DNA from: Balaenoptera acutorostrata
Taxonomy: Eukaryota; Chordata; Mammalia; Artiodactyla; Balaenopteridae
DNA length: 64,000 nucleotides
Assembly (NCBI RefSeq): GCF_949987535.1
Contig: NC_080078.1
Span: 52,478,207-52,542,206 of the forward strand
Direction of reading: 5' to 3'
Shown piece by piece: positions 33,521 to 45,945 of the stretch. A program made the position numbers and the translations under genes. The number at the start of each line of letters is the position of its first letter. Within the stretch, counting starts at the first letter, position 1. The notes below the pieces were generated by a model. The model was not told the origin of the DNA. It did no database searches and was given only the letters and a program-made list of their open reading frames with translations.

Positions 33521-35180
33521 CTTTAAAAAAAAAAAAAGCTTTTGAGGTATAACTGACATATAAATACTCCCCATATTTAAAGTGTATAATTTGATACATG
33601 TTGACATACGTATACAACCAGGAAACCATCAACATCAATCAAGACAGTGAACATTTCCACCCTCAAAAGTTTTCTTGTGGCCTTTTTTAATCTATCTCAC
33701 TCATTCCCCTCCCTTTCCACCTCTACCTCTGTCCCCAGGAAACCTCTGATCTTATTTCCGTCACCATATATTAGGTTGTATTACCTAGAGTTTTATATAC
33801 GTGAAATCGTAACAGTATGTATACTTTGTTGGTCTGGTTTCTTTCACTCAACATCATTACTCAGGCTCATCCAAGTTGCAGCATGTATCAAGAGTTCATT
33901 CCATTTTCTTGTTAAGCAGTAATCTGTAGTATGGATACAACAACAGGTGGTTTATACATTTAGCTGTTGATAGACATTTGTATTGTTTCCAGTTTTTTGG
34001 CTATTACCAATGAAGCTGCTGTGAATAGGCATGCACAGCCTTTGTGTGGACATATGCTTTGACTTCTCTCGTGAGTGTATACTCAGATGAAATGACTGGA
34101 TCGTATAGCAAGCATATGTTTAACATTTTAAGAAACTGCCAGACTGTCTTTCAAAGCACTTATACCATTTTACATTGCCCCAGGAATATGTGAGAGTCCC
34201 AGTCCTTCCACATCCTTAACAAGACCTGATATGATTAATCTTCTTATTTTGTTTTCTTGCCTCATTGCTCTAACTAGACTCTCTAGAATGATGTTGAATA
34301 GATGTGGTGAGAGCAGATATCCTTGTCTTGTTCTTCATCTTAGAGGAAAAAAACAATCAATTCCTTTATTTTTAAATATGATGTTAGATCTATATTTTTC
34401 ATAAATGCCCGTCATCAAGTTAGGTAGTTCTCTTTTATTCCAAGTTCGCTGAGATTTTTCATCAGGAATAGATGTTAGATTTTGTTAATGCTCTTTATGC
34501 ATCTATTGAGAATATAATTTTTTGGCTTATTAATAAGGTGAATTACACTGATTTTTTTCAAATGTAAACCAACCTTGCTTTTCTGAAATAAATCCCGTTT
34601 GGCCATGATGTATCATCCTTCCTATATACTGTTGGATTAATTTGGTAAAATTTTCGTTAAAATTTGTGCATCTGTGTTAATGATGGTTGTTGCTGTGTAG
34701 TATCTCTACTGGGTTTTGGTAACAGTGATGTTTGCTTAATACGAGTTGGAAAGGATTCCTTTATTTCCATTTTTCTGAAAGAGGTTGTAGAGAATTGATA
34801 TTGTTTCTTCTTTTAAGTGACTGAAAAATTTCACCAGTAAGGTTACCTACACCTAGAGTTTTCTTTGTTGGAAAGTTTTAAATTACAAATTTTGATTTCT
34901 CTTATAGATAATGGTGCTGTTATTGAGTGGGCTTTGGTAGTTTATGTCTTTCAATGAATTTACCATTTCATCCAAGTTCACAAATTCATTGTCAGAAAAT
35001 TGTTCATAACATTTTTTATTATCCTTTTACACTTTTAAAATTTGTAGTGATACCTCCTCAATCATTTTTAATATTGGTAAATCAAAAATCATGATTGGTA
35101 AATTGTGTCATATCTTTTTGTCCTGATCACTCTTGCTGTCTGTTATCAATTGTGTCAATCTTATCAAGAACTAGGTTTTT

Positions 35181-35650
35181 TTTTAATATATCTTCATTGG
35201 AGTATAATTGCTTTACAATGTTGTGTTAGTTTCTGCTGTACAACAAAATGAATCAGCTATATGTATACATATATCCCCATATTCCCCACTTCTTGAGTCT
35301 CCCTCCCACCCTCCCTATCCCACCCCTCTAGATCATCACAAAGCATAGAGCTGATTTCCCTGTGCTATGCAGCAGCTTCCCACTAGCCATCCGTTTTACA
35401 TTTGGTAGTGTATATATGTCAATGCTACTCTCTCACTTCGTCCCAGTTTCCCCTTCCCCGCCATGTCCTCAAGTCCATTCTCTATGTCTGTGTCTTTATT
35501 CCTGCCCTGCCACTAGGTTCATCAGAACCGTGTTTTTAGATTACATATATGTGCATTAACATACGGTATTTGTTTTTATCTTTCTAACGTACTTCACTCT
35601 GTATGACAGACTCTAGGTCCATCCACCTCATTGCAAATAACTCAATTTCG
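35181..35650 (-). mobile_element. Young L1 3' end inside the ancient LINE
   Basis: Minus-strand 3' UTR of the lineage with gtttctgctgtacaac and cacccctctagatcatcac, ending in the ORF2 stop region near 35550-35650 (tttctaacgtacttcactc). An imperfect duplication (aagaactaggttttt before, aagaaccagattttt after) marks the ends. The flanking ancient LINE resumes at 35651. Confidence 0.8.
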
Positions 35651-37312
35651 AAGAACCAGATTTTTATTTTATTCATTTTTCTCCATTGTTTTTATGCTTT
35701 CTATGTATTGACTTCCACAGTGATATTTATTATTTACTTTCTTCCATTTTGAGTTTTATTGCTCTTCTTTCGCTAGTTTTGTTAAGGTAGAAGGTGAGGT
35801 CATTGACTTGATACCTTTATTATGTTCTTTTATTAATAATTTAGCTATAAAAAAGCCCCCTATGTACTATTGTAGTGGCATCCCACAAATTTTTGTATAC
35901 TTTTTAAAACATTTTTATTTACTTCTGAATACTTTCTAATTTCCCATTTGATTTCTTCTTTAACTCATGGTTTATTTAGAAGTATGTCATTTAGTCTCCA
36001 AATACTTGGGAACTTTCCAGAGATTTTTCTGTTATTGTTTTCTAATTTAATTTCATTACAGTTAGATAACATACTTTGCATGACTGAATCCTTTTAAAAT
36101 AATTGAGACTTGTTTTATGACTCAGAATATAGTCTTATTTGGTAAGCATTCTGTGTGCTCTTGACAAGAATATTTATTCTGCTGTTTCTGGTTAAAGTAG
36201 TCTATAAACGTTAATTAAGCCAAATTGGTTATTAGTGTTGTTCAAGTCTTCTGTATCCTTACTGATTTTCTGTCTACTTATTCTATCACTTATTGAGATA
36301 GCATTGTCTTTCTACAATAATTATAGGTTGTGGATTAATAAAAGATTTGTATATTTTCTTCAGTTCTATTAGTTTTTGCTTGATATATTTTGAAACTCTT
36401 TTTAGATATATAAATATTTAGTACTGTTAAGTCTTGTTGAGTGTTCCCTTTTATTGTCATGAAACTACCAGTTTCATTCTTGGTAATATTATTTGCTCTG
36501 AAATCTACTTTGTTTGATATTAATATAACACTCTAGCTTTCTTTCAGTTAGGTTCAGCATATCTTCCATTCTTTACTTTCAATTTATTTGTGTATTTACG
36601 TATAAAATGTATTTCTTATAGGCAGTATATAGTTGGGTGTTGCTTTTTTATCCAGTATGACATCTCTGTCTTTTAATGGGTGTTTAGGCCATTTACATTT
36701 AATATGGTTAGGTTTAAGCCTGTCATCTCTTGCTATTTTTTATATATTTCCTGCTGCAGAGTGTTCTTTTTTCTTTCTTTCTTTCTTTTTTTTTTTTGGA
36801 GGGAGCTGTCTCAAAATATCTTTATTTCACTTTCAACTTTGTAATATATTCTTCTGGATGGAGAATTCTAAATTGGTAGTTCTCTTTTTCTTTCACTGCT
36901 TTAAAGATTTTACTCCACTGTGTTCTTGTTTGCATTCTTTCTGATAATAGATACAGTGTCATCCCCATCTTTGCCTCTCCATAATACTGTGTCTTTTGTT
37001 CCCACAGGCTTTTGCTAAAATTTCTCTTTATCACTATTTTTCAGCAATATCATTATGCTATATATTGGTGTAATTTTAAATTTTTTTGTGTTTGGGCTTC
37101 ATTGAGCTTGCTAAATTTGTGGATATAGTTTTCATCGAGCTTGGAAAATGTTCAGTCATTATACCTTCAGATATTTTTTCTGTCCTTTTCTCTACATCCT
37201 TTCCATTGGTGAATCCACATACACTTATTTTAGGCTACTTGAAGTTGTTCCACAAGTCACTGGTATGTTGTTGTTAATTTATGTGGTATCCTTTCTCTGT
37301 TTCATATTTTTT

Positions 37313-37711
37313 AAATTAATATCTTCCTTCCCTCCTTCCTTCCCTCCTTCCTTTCTTCCTTCCTTCCTTCCTTCCTTCCTTCATTCCTTCCTTCCCTTCC
37401 TTCTTTCCTTCCTTGTTGGGTCTTCGTTGCTGCACACAGGCTTTCTCTAGTTGCAGCAAGCAGGGGCTACTCTTCGTTATGGTGCTCAGGCTTCTCATTG
37501 TGGTGGCTTCTCCTGTTGTGGAGCACAGGATCTTGGCATGCGGTGTTCAGTAGTTGTGGCCCCATGGGCTCTAGAGCGCAGGCTCAGTAGTTGTGGTGCA
37601 CAGGCTTAGTCGCTCCACAGCATGTGGGATCTTCCCGGACCAGGGCTTGAAGCCATGTCCATGGGTTTGGACCCATGATTCTTAACCACTGTGCCACCAA
37701 GGAAGCCCATG
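37313..37711 (-). mobile_element. CHR SINE whose tail became a (TTCC)n microsatellite
   Basis: The head lies at the right (gccaccaaggaagccc) and the body from 37415 (gttgggtcttcgttgctgc). The left tail is replaced by a tract of ttcc units, 37322-37415. The flanking duplication tgtttcat(a)ttttt is at 37299-37311 and 37712-37723. Confidence 0.85.
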
Positions 37712-38340
37712 TGTTTCATTTTTAATAGTTTCTATTGCTATGTCCCCAAGTTCATTAATCTTTCATTCTGTAATATTTAATATGATGATAATCCCATCAA
37801 GTGTTTTTTTCAGCCCACACCTTGCATTCTTTATCTGTAGATGATTGATTTGGGTCTTTTTCAAACATATGGAATGTAGTATAATCATTGTTTTAAAGTT
37901 CTTGTCTGCTAATTCTAATATGTGTCAGTTGTGCATTGGTTTTGATGAAAGGATTTATTTTCTTCTTACTGGTCATATTTTTCTGTTTCTTTGCATGCCT
38001 GGTAATTGTGGATTGAAAACCAGATATTATGCTTTATCTTTTGGGGGGGTGCTTGATATTTTAGTATTCCTATAAATATCCTGTGACATACAATTATTTG
38101 GAAACAGTTTAATTTGGGGGGGGGGTCTTTAATATTTGTTAGGGGCAACTTCAGCAGTGCTCGATCTTTGGCTAATTATTACTGACTATGGGGGCAAGTA
38201 CTGGAGTAGTTTATCCAGTCAATGTCTCATGAATCTTCAGGCTTTCTAGTCTGGCTGATAGAAACAAGAGCTAGTGCTAGTCCTGTGTGAAGGCTGGCCA
38301 AAATCTAAATATTTTGGGTGAATCTTTCCCTAGCCTCAAG

Positions 38341-38535
38341 TAGTTTCTTCACATGCTTACACTGAACAGTACTCAGCTGAATACATGAGAGGGATGTTCT
38401 ACAGATCTCTGAGTTCTCCCTCTTTCTCTCTCTCCCAATCCTTCTTCCCCTCCCTTCCCCCCTCTCTTCTTACACTGTGTACTCCCCCTTCCCTCCCTCT
38501 CTCTCTCCCCTCTCTCCTTCCCTCCCTCCCAAAAA
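38341..38535. repeat. Pyrimidine-rich low-complexity tract
   Basis: About 130 bases of C and T (ctctctctcccctctctcc and similar) from 38408 to 38530. Just upstream lie two G-runs, at 38042 (G7) and 38117 (G10). Confidence 0.8.
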
Positions 38536-38559
38536 CAGTTTTTGGGAAACCAAAAATTT

Positions 38560-38780
38560 CGTGTGACTCACTTTATTGTGATAATTTTCTTTGTTGCCAT
38601 AGTCCAGGACTGAACCCTCAGGATCTCCAAGGTATGCCTGTGTACAGGAGGATGGGCCTAAGTTATATGCAAATACTATCCCATTTTATAGTTGGGACTT
38701 GAGCATCCATGGATTTTGGTATATGCAAGATCCTGGAACCAGTCCCCCGTGATACTGAGAGAAGACTGAAATTTTGCGAA
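38560..38780. mobile_element. Tigger-type fragments
   Basis: Two overlapping pieces: ctttattgtgataattttc...aaggtatgcctg (38571-38640) and gggacttgagcatccatgg...gatactgagagaagactg (38694-38768). Both match ends of Tigger-derived non-autonomous transposons. Heavily decayed. Confidence 0.55.
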
Positions 38781-39745
38781 ATGGCAGTTCACTTACCACT
38801 CCTGAATCACCCCGTGGGGAAACCCATTTCTTCCGTTCATAGTCCCATGACTCTTGGATCCTATATCATCCTCTCTCGCCAGCTTGCTTGTGAGTAGAGG
38901 CTGGTTACCTCTACTCTTCCTTCATTTCTGCGAAATACTTTTAATGTTAAGGGAAGTATTTGCTAGCAGACTTTCCTAAAGATTCACAGAGAGAAATTAT
39001 AGCAGACAATGAGAGAGAACTTTGAATTCACTGTTAGTTATTAATATCTCTAGATGCAACAGACAGTCTAGCCACAGCGAAATTCTCACTGGCTGTGTGC
39101 CTACATTGTTAGCAAAGATTTTGCCGTGTCTTGGGATTTCTCTCCCACTACCCCTCACCCCCACTGTCCATATGTCTATAAGTCTGTCCCCTGGCTTTCT
39201 CTTTGTATCTGTTTATATCTTTCTCTTTTGTCTCTCCTATCTCCCACCCTCATTCTGTTAGTCTGTGTGTCTCTGTCTCCCTTCTCTCATTGTTCTCTCT
39301 CTCATCTCTTCAGTTGCCTACTCGCTGTTTCCAAATTCCTTTTACTCTTCCATGGAGGCCAGACCAGCTCTCTGTCTTATCCCAAACTTTACACCTTTGG
39401 CCTAAAGTTTGCACAAAAGACATTCAGTATAGTGCTTCTGTTCAACTAAGATACAAAAATTTCTCTAGGTTTCCATCCTTCCTAATACAAAGCACTGTCA
39501 AAAGCTTTGCGGTCAACATTCCTTTTAGCATATCTGAGATCAACTTCATAGGTAGGGTGCCTACAGTAGCCGTAAGGGGAGATATTCCCTTATTACAATA
39601 GGAAATCCAATAGAAGCTTCCTTAAGACACTTTTTTTTTTTTTTCTTCCATGGTGGTGTTTGAACGGATTTCCGTATTTGTTAAAAAGAGAACCATCCCC
39701 ACATAAATGACTCTACCTTAGTAAAGCATTCAGAATTGGTTTGTT
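38781..39745. other. Unassigned sequence
   Basis: Plus-strand frames of 107-132 codons at 39126-39601 run through CT-rich text without any known domain. Oligo-T at 39631-39645. No gene call. Confidence 0.4.
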
Positions 39746-39760
39746 TAAACCAGTGTAGGT

Positions 39761-40071
39761 AATGATACAAATGAACTTATTTACAAAACAGAAACAGACT
39801 CACAGGCATAGAAAACAAACATATGGTTACCAAAGGGGAAAGAGGGTGAGGGAGGGATAAATAAGGAGTTTGGGATCAGCAGGTGCAAACTACTATATAT
39901 AAAACAGATAAACAACAAGGTTCTACTGTATAGCACAGGGAACTATGTTCAGTATTTTGTAATAAACTATAATAGAAAAGAATCTGAAAAAATCTGGTAT
40001 ACTTTGCTGTATACCAGAAACTAACACAACATTGTAAATCAACTATACTTCAATAAAAAAATAAAAAAAAT
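39761..40071 (+). mobile_element. L1 3' UTR fragment
   Basis: Begins with gatacaaatgaacttattt, includes ggttaccaaaggggaaag, ctactgtatagcacaggg and ttgtaaatcaactatacttc, and ends in an A-rich tail at 40055-40072. The duplication taaaccagtgtagg (about 39747-39760) and taaacctgtgtagg (about 40072-40085) flanks it with one mismatch. Confidence 0.88.
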
Positions 40072-40085
40072 TAAACCTGTGTAGG

Positions 40086-41783
40086 AACTCTTGGTGCAGG
40101 TCTTTCTGTCCTGGCCTCCTTTACCACAGTGGTATACTTTTGAGCACAAGACTCAGTTTTGATGTAGTGGGTGGGAAACTTCCTGAATTCTTGTCAGCCT
40201 TTGAAACAGGTCATCAGGTCAGTAACTAAGACTGACAATGTTGTGTTCTCCATCTCAGCATCAATGTCTATTGCCTTCATCACATTGATCCCAGTGTATA
40301 AATATGTATTCATTTGTATAATTTAAATTGCAGACTATCTTTCCTACTAAACTATTACTTTTGTGAGGCCAAAGGACCATATCTGATTCATGTGCAATTC
40401 ACTATCCTGCCCTGAACCCAAAGTCTGCCCTGTTAAGCCCTTGATAAATATGTATCGTTGAATCTAGTTCTGAGAAAGTAGGTTCTTCCAGGCACAAAGT
40501 AAAGCTCAGTAAAATAGAACCAAAGGGTTATGTTTGCAGCCAGTACCAACGTTATTAGTGAGTACGAGGTAAAAGATGATGTTTCTTCCAGATTTTCTAC
40601 TGTTCTAAGGTCGTAAATAAGCAAAGCTGGTAATTTGTGTCTCTATGCAAGCGACTTTTTTTTTTTTTTCTTAAATAAGAGCATTACAAAGCTTTGAGCT
40701 AACTGAAAGAGTGTTTAGACAGAGATCTTATTATGGGTGTTGGGGGTTTGATTGAGGGGGGATGGTGTGGGGGGAGGAACACATGATAGAAGTTGCCAAG
40801 AGATCAGCTCCAGGGTAAAGTGCCCCTGAACTCTCTACAACCTTTGGGAAGCTGGCTGTGTAAGAGAGGGGAAACGTGTGGGTATATATGTACCAAGGGG
40901 GATTAGCAGATCTATTACAAGAATCCCATCTACAATGGATCCACATGAGTTTATTATATCACCAAGATCTGGCAGCAGTAATTATGCTAGTATTAACATG
41001 GAAGGAGGTAGACTAAAATGCCAACAATGTCTTCGGTCCTGGGATTCTGATTGACTTTTTTTCCTGCTTTGTATTGATGCTTTTATGTTTTTCCAGTTTC
41101 TCTACAATGAACACCAGAACAATATATAATCAGTTTTTTAAATGTGTAACTTTTGCCATTTACATTTGGTGCAAATTATTTGTTTTACAATCTCATGGAA
41201 TACAAATTAAAATCTCCCATAAGAAGCACACACTCTAAGTATTACTGAGTTATCAGGTATTTGACAGCCTTAAGGCTTCAAACGTTTTATTGATGTTAAA
41301 ATACATAAGCTGTTTAAAAATATTTTTCTTAAAATGCTTTCATAAAAATATTTAATTTTCTATACAGCTGTAATTTTGCCTAAATGTTTTATGGCTTATT
41401 AACATGCAACCCGATCTCTATACCTTCTATTTGACCTAATTTATAGATTTTTTTTTTTTTTTAATGAACTCATTTGACCCTGGAGAAAATCCTCGCATGT
41501 CAATTCTTAATGTAAATGAATCCTGCCCTAAAGACTAATAATTGCTTTTGAAGCTGATTATAAAATTGTGCTATTAATTTTGACATTTTATATTCACTGC
41601 AGACTTCCTATATTATGTTTTATTATCCAGTGTTGCAGGATGTAAATAAATGTTTCATTATATGCTTGGGATGTTTAACTAAAGCTTACTAGGTTTTATT
41701 TTGGCATACTTTTATGTCCCAATAATTTCTCTATCTCCAAAATATTTGAGTTATAAGTGAGACAATTCCCAATGATATACTTC
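40086..41783. other. Mostly unassigned; L2 piece at 40335-40470
   Basis: The segment 40335-40470 (cagactatctttcctacta... ccttgataaatatg) looks like a plus-strand L2 3' end. The rest is unassigned AT-rich sequence with an oligo-T at 40655-40669 and another at 41450-41463. Confidence 0.45.
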
Positions 41784-41791
41784 CTCTACAC

Positions 41792-42015
41792 CAGTGGTCC
41801 CCAACCTTTTTGGCACCAGGGACCGGTTTCGTGGAAGACAGTTTTTCAATGGACGGATGGTGGGGGTGGGGATGGTTCAGGCGGTAATGGGAGTGATGGG
41901 GAGCGGCAGATGAAGCTTCACTCGCTCGCCCGCCACTCACCTCCTGCTGTGAGGCCCGGTTCCTAACAGGCCACAGACCAGTACCGGTCTGTGGCCCAGG
42001 GGTTGGGGACCCCTG
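41792..42015. mobile_element. hAT non-autonomous element with intact ends
   Basis: 224-bp element with 15-bp inverted termini, cagtggtccccaacc and ggttggggacccctg (one mismatch), flanked by an exact 8-bp duplication, ctctacac, at 41784-41791 and 42016-42023. An 8-bp duplication is diagnostic of hAT insertion. The interior is GC-rich (cactcgctcgcccgcc) and non-coding. Confidence 0.93.
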
Positions 42016-42023
42016 CTCTACAC

Positions 42024-42237
42024 TGCCAAGTATCTGCTTTAAAACTGGCATATTTAAAAACTAAAACAAAACCCAACTAGTTGGTGTGAATTTTTGTATT
42101 GCTAATATAATTTCTCTCAGATTCTTCTTGGAAAATTCATTAATCCATTATAGTTAAAATATCATCCTTCTCTAGTTACTATTACTCTTAAGATCTTTAA
42201 GTCATCACAATAAGTCATTGAGTACTCTAGATTTGTA
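42024..42237. other. Unassigned sequence
   Basis: No feature recognised in this short spacer. Confidence 0.4.
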
Positions 42238-42540
42238 AAGCCCAATGTGGGAGGCACTAACCACCTGTGGCTGTTGAGAACTTGAAATGTGGCTACCCCA
42301 ATTGAGATGTTCTGTAAGCATAAAGTGTACAATGGATTTCAAAGGTCTATTATGAAAACATAAATGAAGATATCTTGTTGATAACTGTTGAAATAATATT
42401 TTGACTGTGTTGGTTTAAAAGTGCATTATTAAAATTTTATCTGTTTCTTTTACCTTTTTAATGCAACTATTAGAAAATTTAAACTTATATTTGTGACTCA
42501 CATTTGTGGTTCATATTATATTTCTCTTGGGCAGTGCTAC
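42238..42540. mobile_element. hAT-type non-autonomous element, decayed
   Basis: gaggcactaaccacctgtggctgttgagaacttgaaatgtggctac at its start and cttgggcagtgctac at its end match the same class as the elements at 8968 and 18927, with substantial divergence. I give the match in pieces only. Confidence 0.6.
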
Positions 42541-42660
42541 TTTAGTGCTTGCTTCTTCACCAAGGAGACATGTTCTACCAAAAATGTTTTGGTAAATGAA
42601 GCCCCCAGTTTTTGTAAACAACGTTGAGATTTGGCAAAGTAGTATCCACCCAAGCTTTCT

Positions 42661-42780
42661 ACTATTATATCAGTGTCCACTGGACCTCACTGAGTTGCTT
42701 CTTGCTATATATTGTGCACTATTATATCAGTGTCCACTGGACCTCAGTGAGTTGCTTCTTGCTATTGCTATATATTGTGC
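42661..42780 (+). repeat. 57-bp tandem duplication with a 6-bp insertion
   Basis: Unit 1 (42661-42717) and unit 2 (42718-42780) share actattatatcagtgtccac to atatattgtgc. Unit 2 has one substitution (c to g in acctcactga) and a 6-bp expansion (gctattgctatat). It is not associated with a mobile element. The frames at 42596-42938 that cross it are not supported as coding. Confidence 0.93.
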
Positions 42781-44195
42781 AGGGATTTTCCCTGTTCTGG
42801 CCTTTGAGTTTTGTTTCTGAGAAACATTTCCTATCATTCATTGACACACATGAATCCCAGAATTTTTCATTGGATGAGGCTGAGTCCCAATCCAATAGAT
42901 CAAGGGTTGGCACAGAAAATCAGCTGGCAAGAATTTGAACTCAGCAATAAAGAGCTTAATGAAATAGATAATCACTTTCTTGGGCTAACAGTGCCTGCTG
43001 GGATGCATGTGCACGTGTATTCATTCCATGGGAGTCAGCATCCTGGGTCAGAACACATCCACATTATATTTTCTCTAGATTTTTGTTAAGAGCTTTTACC
43101 TTTAACAAAGAATCTTCAGAGCCTATGACACTCGTAAGCACTCACATATTTTTACTTTTTGTTAAAGGTTTGTGATGCAGAATGAAATGATAAATACCAA
43201 AATTTAAAGCATGGGCTTGAAATTCTTGAGTTTCTTATGTAATGGAGGTATTGTTAAAAAGTAGAAGTCTCCATAAAAGAAGTGTCTCTTTTTAAAAATT
43301 TTTTCTGAAAACATAATAGTAGAGTACCAGTTATAAATTGAAGTATCTTCCTTTGTGGTAATTTTATTGATAAAAGCTGCCATTTAGTTTTAAAGTAGTA
43401 AATATAAAAAGATCAAATTGACTTATACTACTTTTTTATTGGTGATATAAACTATTAATTGCTCTTGTGTATTTTAATTGATAGGTTGTTATTTATATAT
43501 TAATATTTACCATATTTATTAATAATTTTAAGTCTGTTATTATGATAGATCTGTAACTAATTATTTTATATGTACATTATTATAACTATTTTTAGAAGAA
43601 TGTGATTAGCAGTAGTTTGAAACTTCAAATTCTCTAGCTATACAGCCATATGCATATATATTAAAAGAAACGGTAACATGGATGTTTGCTCTTTTTTCTA
43701 ATAAAGTTTGAAGCTAGATTTATACTGCTCTTTTTTAAGGTAAATGTTTCATCTCTAAAGGGATTTCATTGAACTTTCAGCAGCACTTGACAATAAGGGA
43801 GGCCGGCATAAGCTTAATAAGCTTTAAAATGCTCTAAAAAACCTGTTATTTCAGTTATTTCCTTGGTCTCCCATGGATATTTCCACTGCTGTCCTGAGCC
43901 ACAGCCCTCCAGCTCAGGTGGTTTGGGTATGGTATGAGTTTACAAAGCAAAATATACAATTGTCCTCTAATGTGCTCCCTTTACACAAAATCCTCTAAGT
44001 TAAATGAATCTCAAAATACAAAGTGAGATTAAAAGATCATCTTTCTTCCTCTTTTTCAAAAACGTGGCTTGTAGAGCAGGTCACACATTGAAGTGCTACA
44101 AGGGCAAGACAGATGACATAAATGTGACATAAATGGGCGACACATGACGAGTGGGGATTGTAGAAAAGTAGACAGCTCATGCCCTTTATGTATCA
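42781..44195. other. Unassigned AT-rich sequence
   Basis: No gene or repeat recognised. Very AT-rich at 43480-43580. Confidence 0.4.
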
Positions 44196-44199
44196 CTTA

Positions 44200-44960
44200 G
44201 GAATTCTATTTGGTGGCAAGTAAGACAGACTGAAAATCAGAGTGATTTAGGCAAGATGACTTTTCTCTCTTTCTTATAAAAGATGACCTCAGGAAAGAGG
44301 TCTCAGGCCACAGCAGTGACTCCATGGTCATCAGAGATGCAGGTCCTAGATCAGGCCACTACCACTGAATAGCAGACCACCCCAACTCTCTGTGTCATAA
44401 AACAAGAAGAACAACCATTACTCGTAAGTCTACAGATCAGCTGGGAGAGTTTTCTGGTCTTGATTGGTGTTTCGCCTGCATCTGCAGTCAGCATTGTATT
44501 GAGTAAGTAGCTCTTTTCATTTTGATTGGATTCTCTATTATATTTGGAGGCCTGGCTTTAGGATGTCCTCAACTAGGACTAATGGATCCCAGTTCATATG
44601 ACCTCTCATCATTCTCTAGCATGGGATATTTCACATATCTGTGGAAGGTTTCCAAGAGAGAAAGTAGAACTACTCAGGGCCTGTTGAGGTCTAGGTTCAG
44701 AACTGATACTCATGCACTTCTACCACATTCTCTTGGCCAAATCAAGTCATAAGACCAGCCAAGAATAAACAGCTTGGGAAACAGCTTCCACCTTTTGATG
44801 GGAGATGTTACAAAGAGCATGAATATGAGGACGCATGAAAACTTAGGCCACAATAAGTCTATCATAAACTTCTATCTTTGAAACCTACTTGAAGTGAGGA
44901 TGCATGCATGACTCCTATCTTTACCTCGTGGTCTAAGATGACTGCTGAAACTCTAACCAT
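44200..44960. repeat. Old interspersed repeats, family uncertain
   Basis: ggcaagtaagacagactg and tcttgattggtgtttcgcc regions have the wandering similarity of ancient LTR or LINE elements. The start near 44360 (gaccaccccaactctctg) parallels 31385. No terminal repeats are visible. Confidence 0.3.
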
Positions 44961-45414
44961 CACATTGATTGTCTGGGCAAGAAGCAGTAGAAAGAGAGAA
45001 GGGTAAATAGGACTCATGCCAGACTTCTGACCCTTTCTAATGAGCTTTCCTTAAAATCTCACCAAAACAGTGTGCTTATACATCATTAACTATCCCTGGC
45101 TAAAAGAAAGACTAGGAAATATGTTTTTTTTAACCGATATTTCATGCCAAACAAAATAAGGGTCATGATACTATCAAAGCCAATATCAAGTCAATAACCA
45201 GAAGTATCAGACGTACTATCCATAAGTACCAATTTTCATTTTGTTTTGATTGATGGGCAGTGTAATCAAACATCCTGACTTTAAGAAAAAAAAAACCCAA
45301 ATACAGAAAATTTCTGTAAAATTTCCTGTATTTTATATGTTGACACCTAATTTTACATAACCATAGTACAATTACCAAAAATAGGGCTTAAAAATGGCAC
45401 AAGACTATAAACTT
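44961..45414. other. Unassigned sequence
   Basis: No feature recognised. Confidence 0.4.
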
Positions 45415-45613
45415 GGAGTTGGCAAGCTTGTTCTGTAAAAAGCCAGATAGTAACTATTTTAGGTATCTACCACTACTACGTAACTCTGCTATTGTAGCAC
45501 AAAAATAGTCATAGACAATGTGTAGAAAATGAGAGTGTATCCCATCAAACTTTATTTCAAAAACAAGTGGCAGACCAGATTTGGCACATGGGCTGTGTAG
45601 TTTGCCAATACTT
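45415..45613 (+). mobile_element. hAT-type non-autonomous element
   Basis: ggagttggcaagcttgttctgtaaaaagcc, ctctgctattgtagcac, catagacaatgtgtag and ggcacatgggctgtgtagtttgccaa follow the order of a common eutherian hAT element. Decayed and non-coding. Confidence 0.7.
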
Positions 45614-45945
45614 GCTATAAACTAAGGTACAGACCTTATTTGATTTCATCAGTTTTCCCATTAATGTTTTTTGTTTTGTTTTGTTTTTATTTCCATTACT
45701 CTAGGAGATGGGTCAAAAAAGATATTGCTGTAATTTATGTCAAAGAGTGTTCTGCCTATGTTTTCCTCTAAGAGATTTATAGTGTCTGGTCTTACATTAG
45801 GTCTTTAATCCACTTTGAGTTTATTTTTGTATATGGTGTTAGGAAGTGTTCTGATTTCATTCTTTTACATGTAGCTGTCTAGTTTTCCCAGCAATGCTTA
45901 TTGAAGACACTGTCTTCTCTCCATTTTATATCCTTGCCTCCTTTG

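Larger units (their letters stand above)
33528..38340 (-). mobile_element. Ancient L1M-type LINE, minus strand, interrupted
   Basis: The 3' UTR lies at the left (gaggtataactgacatata, ttgacatacgtatacaacc), followed by diverged ORF2 through reverse transcriptase (gagcagatatccttgtct near 34310) and endonuclease-like text to about 36770. Further LINE sequence with a gttgttccacaagtcactgg block runs to about 38340. Whether 36770-38340 belongs to the same copy is uncertain (L1M or HAL1-like). Two younger insertions split it: an L1 at 35181-35650 and a SINE at 37313-37711. No open frame survives. Confidence 0.7.

Noticed and set aside
38400..38530. Pyrimidine-rich tract as an RNA gene or promoter element
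   Set aside because: Simple low-complexity sequence with no associated structure.
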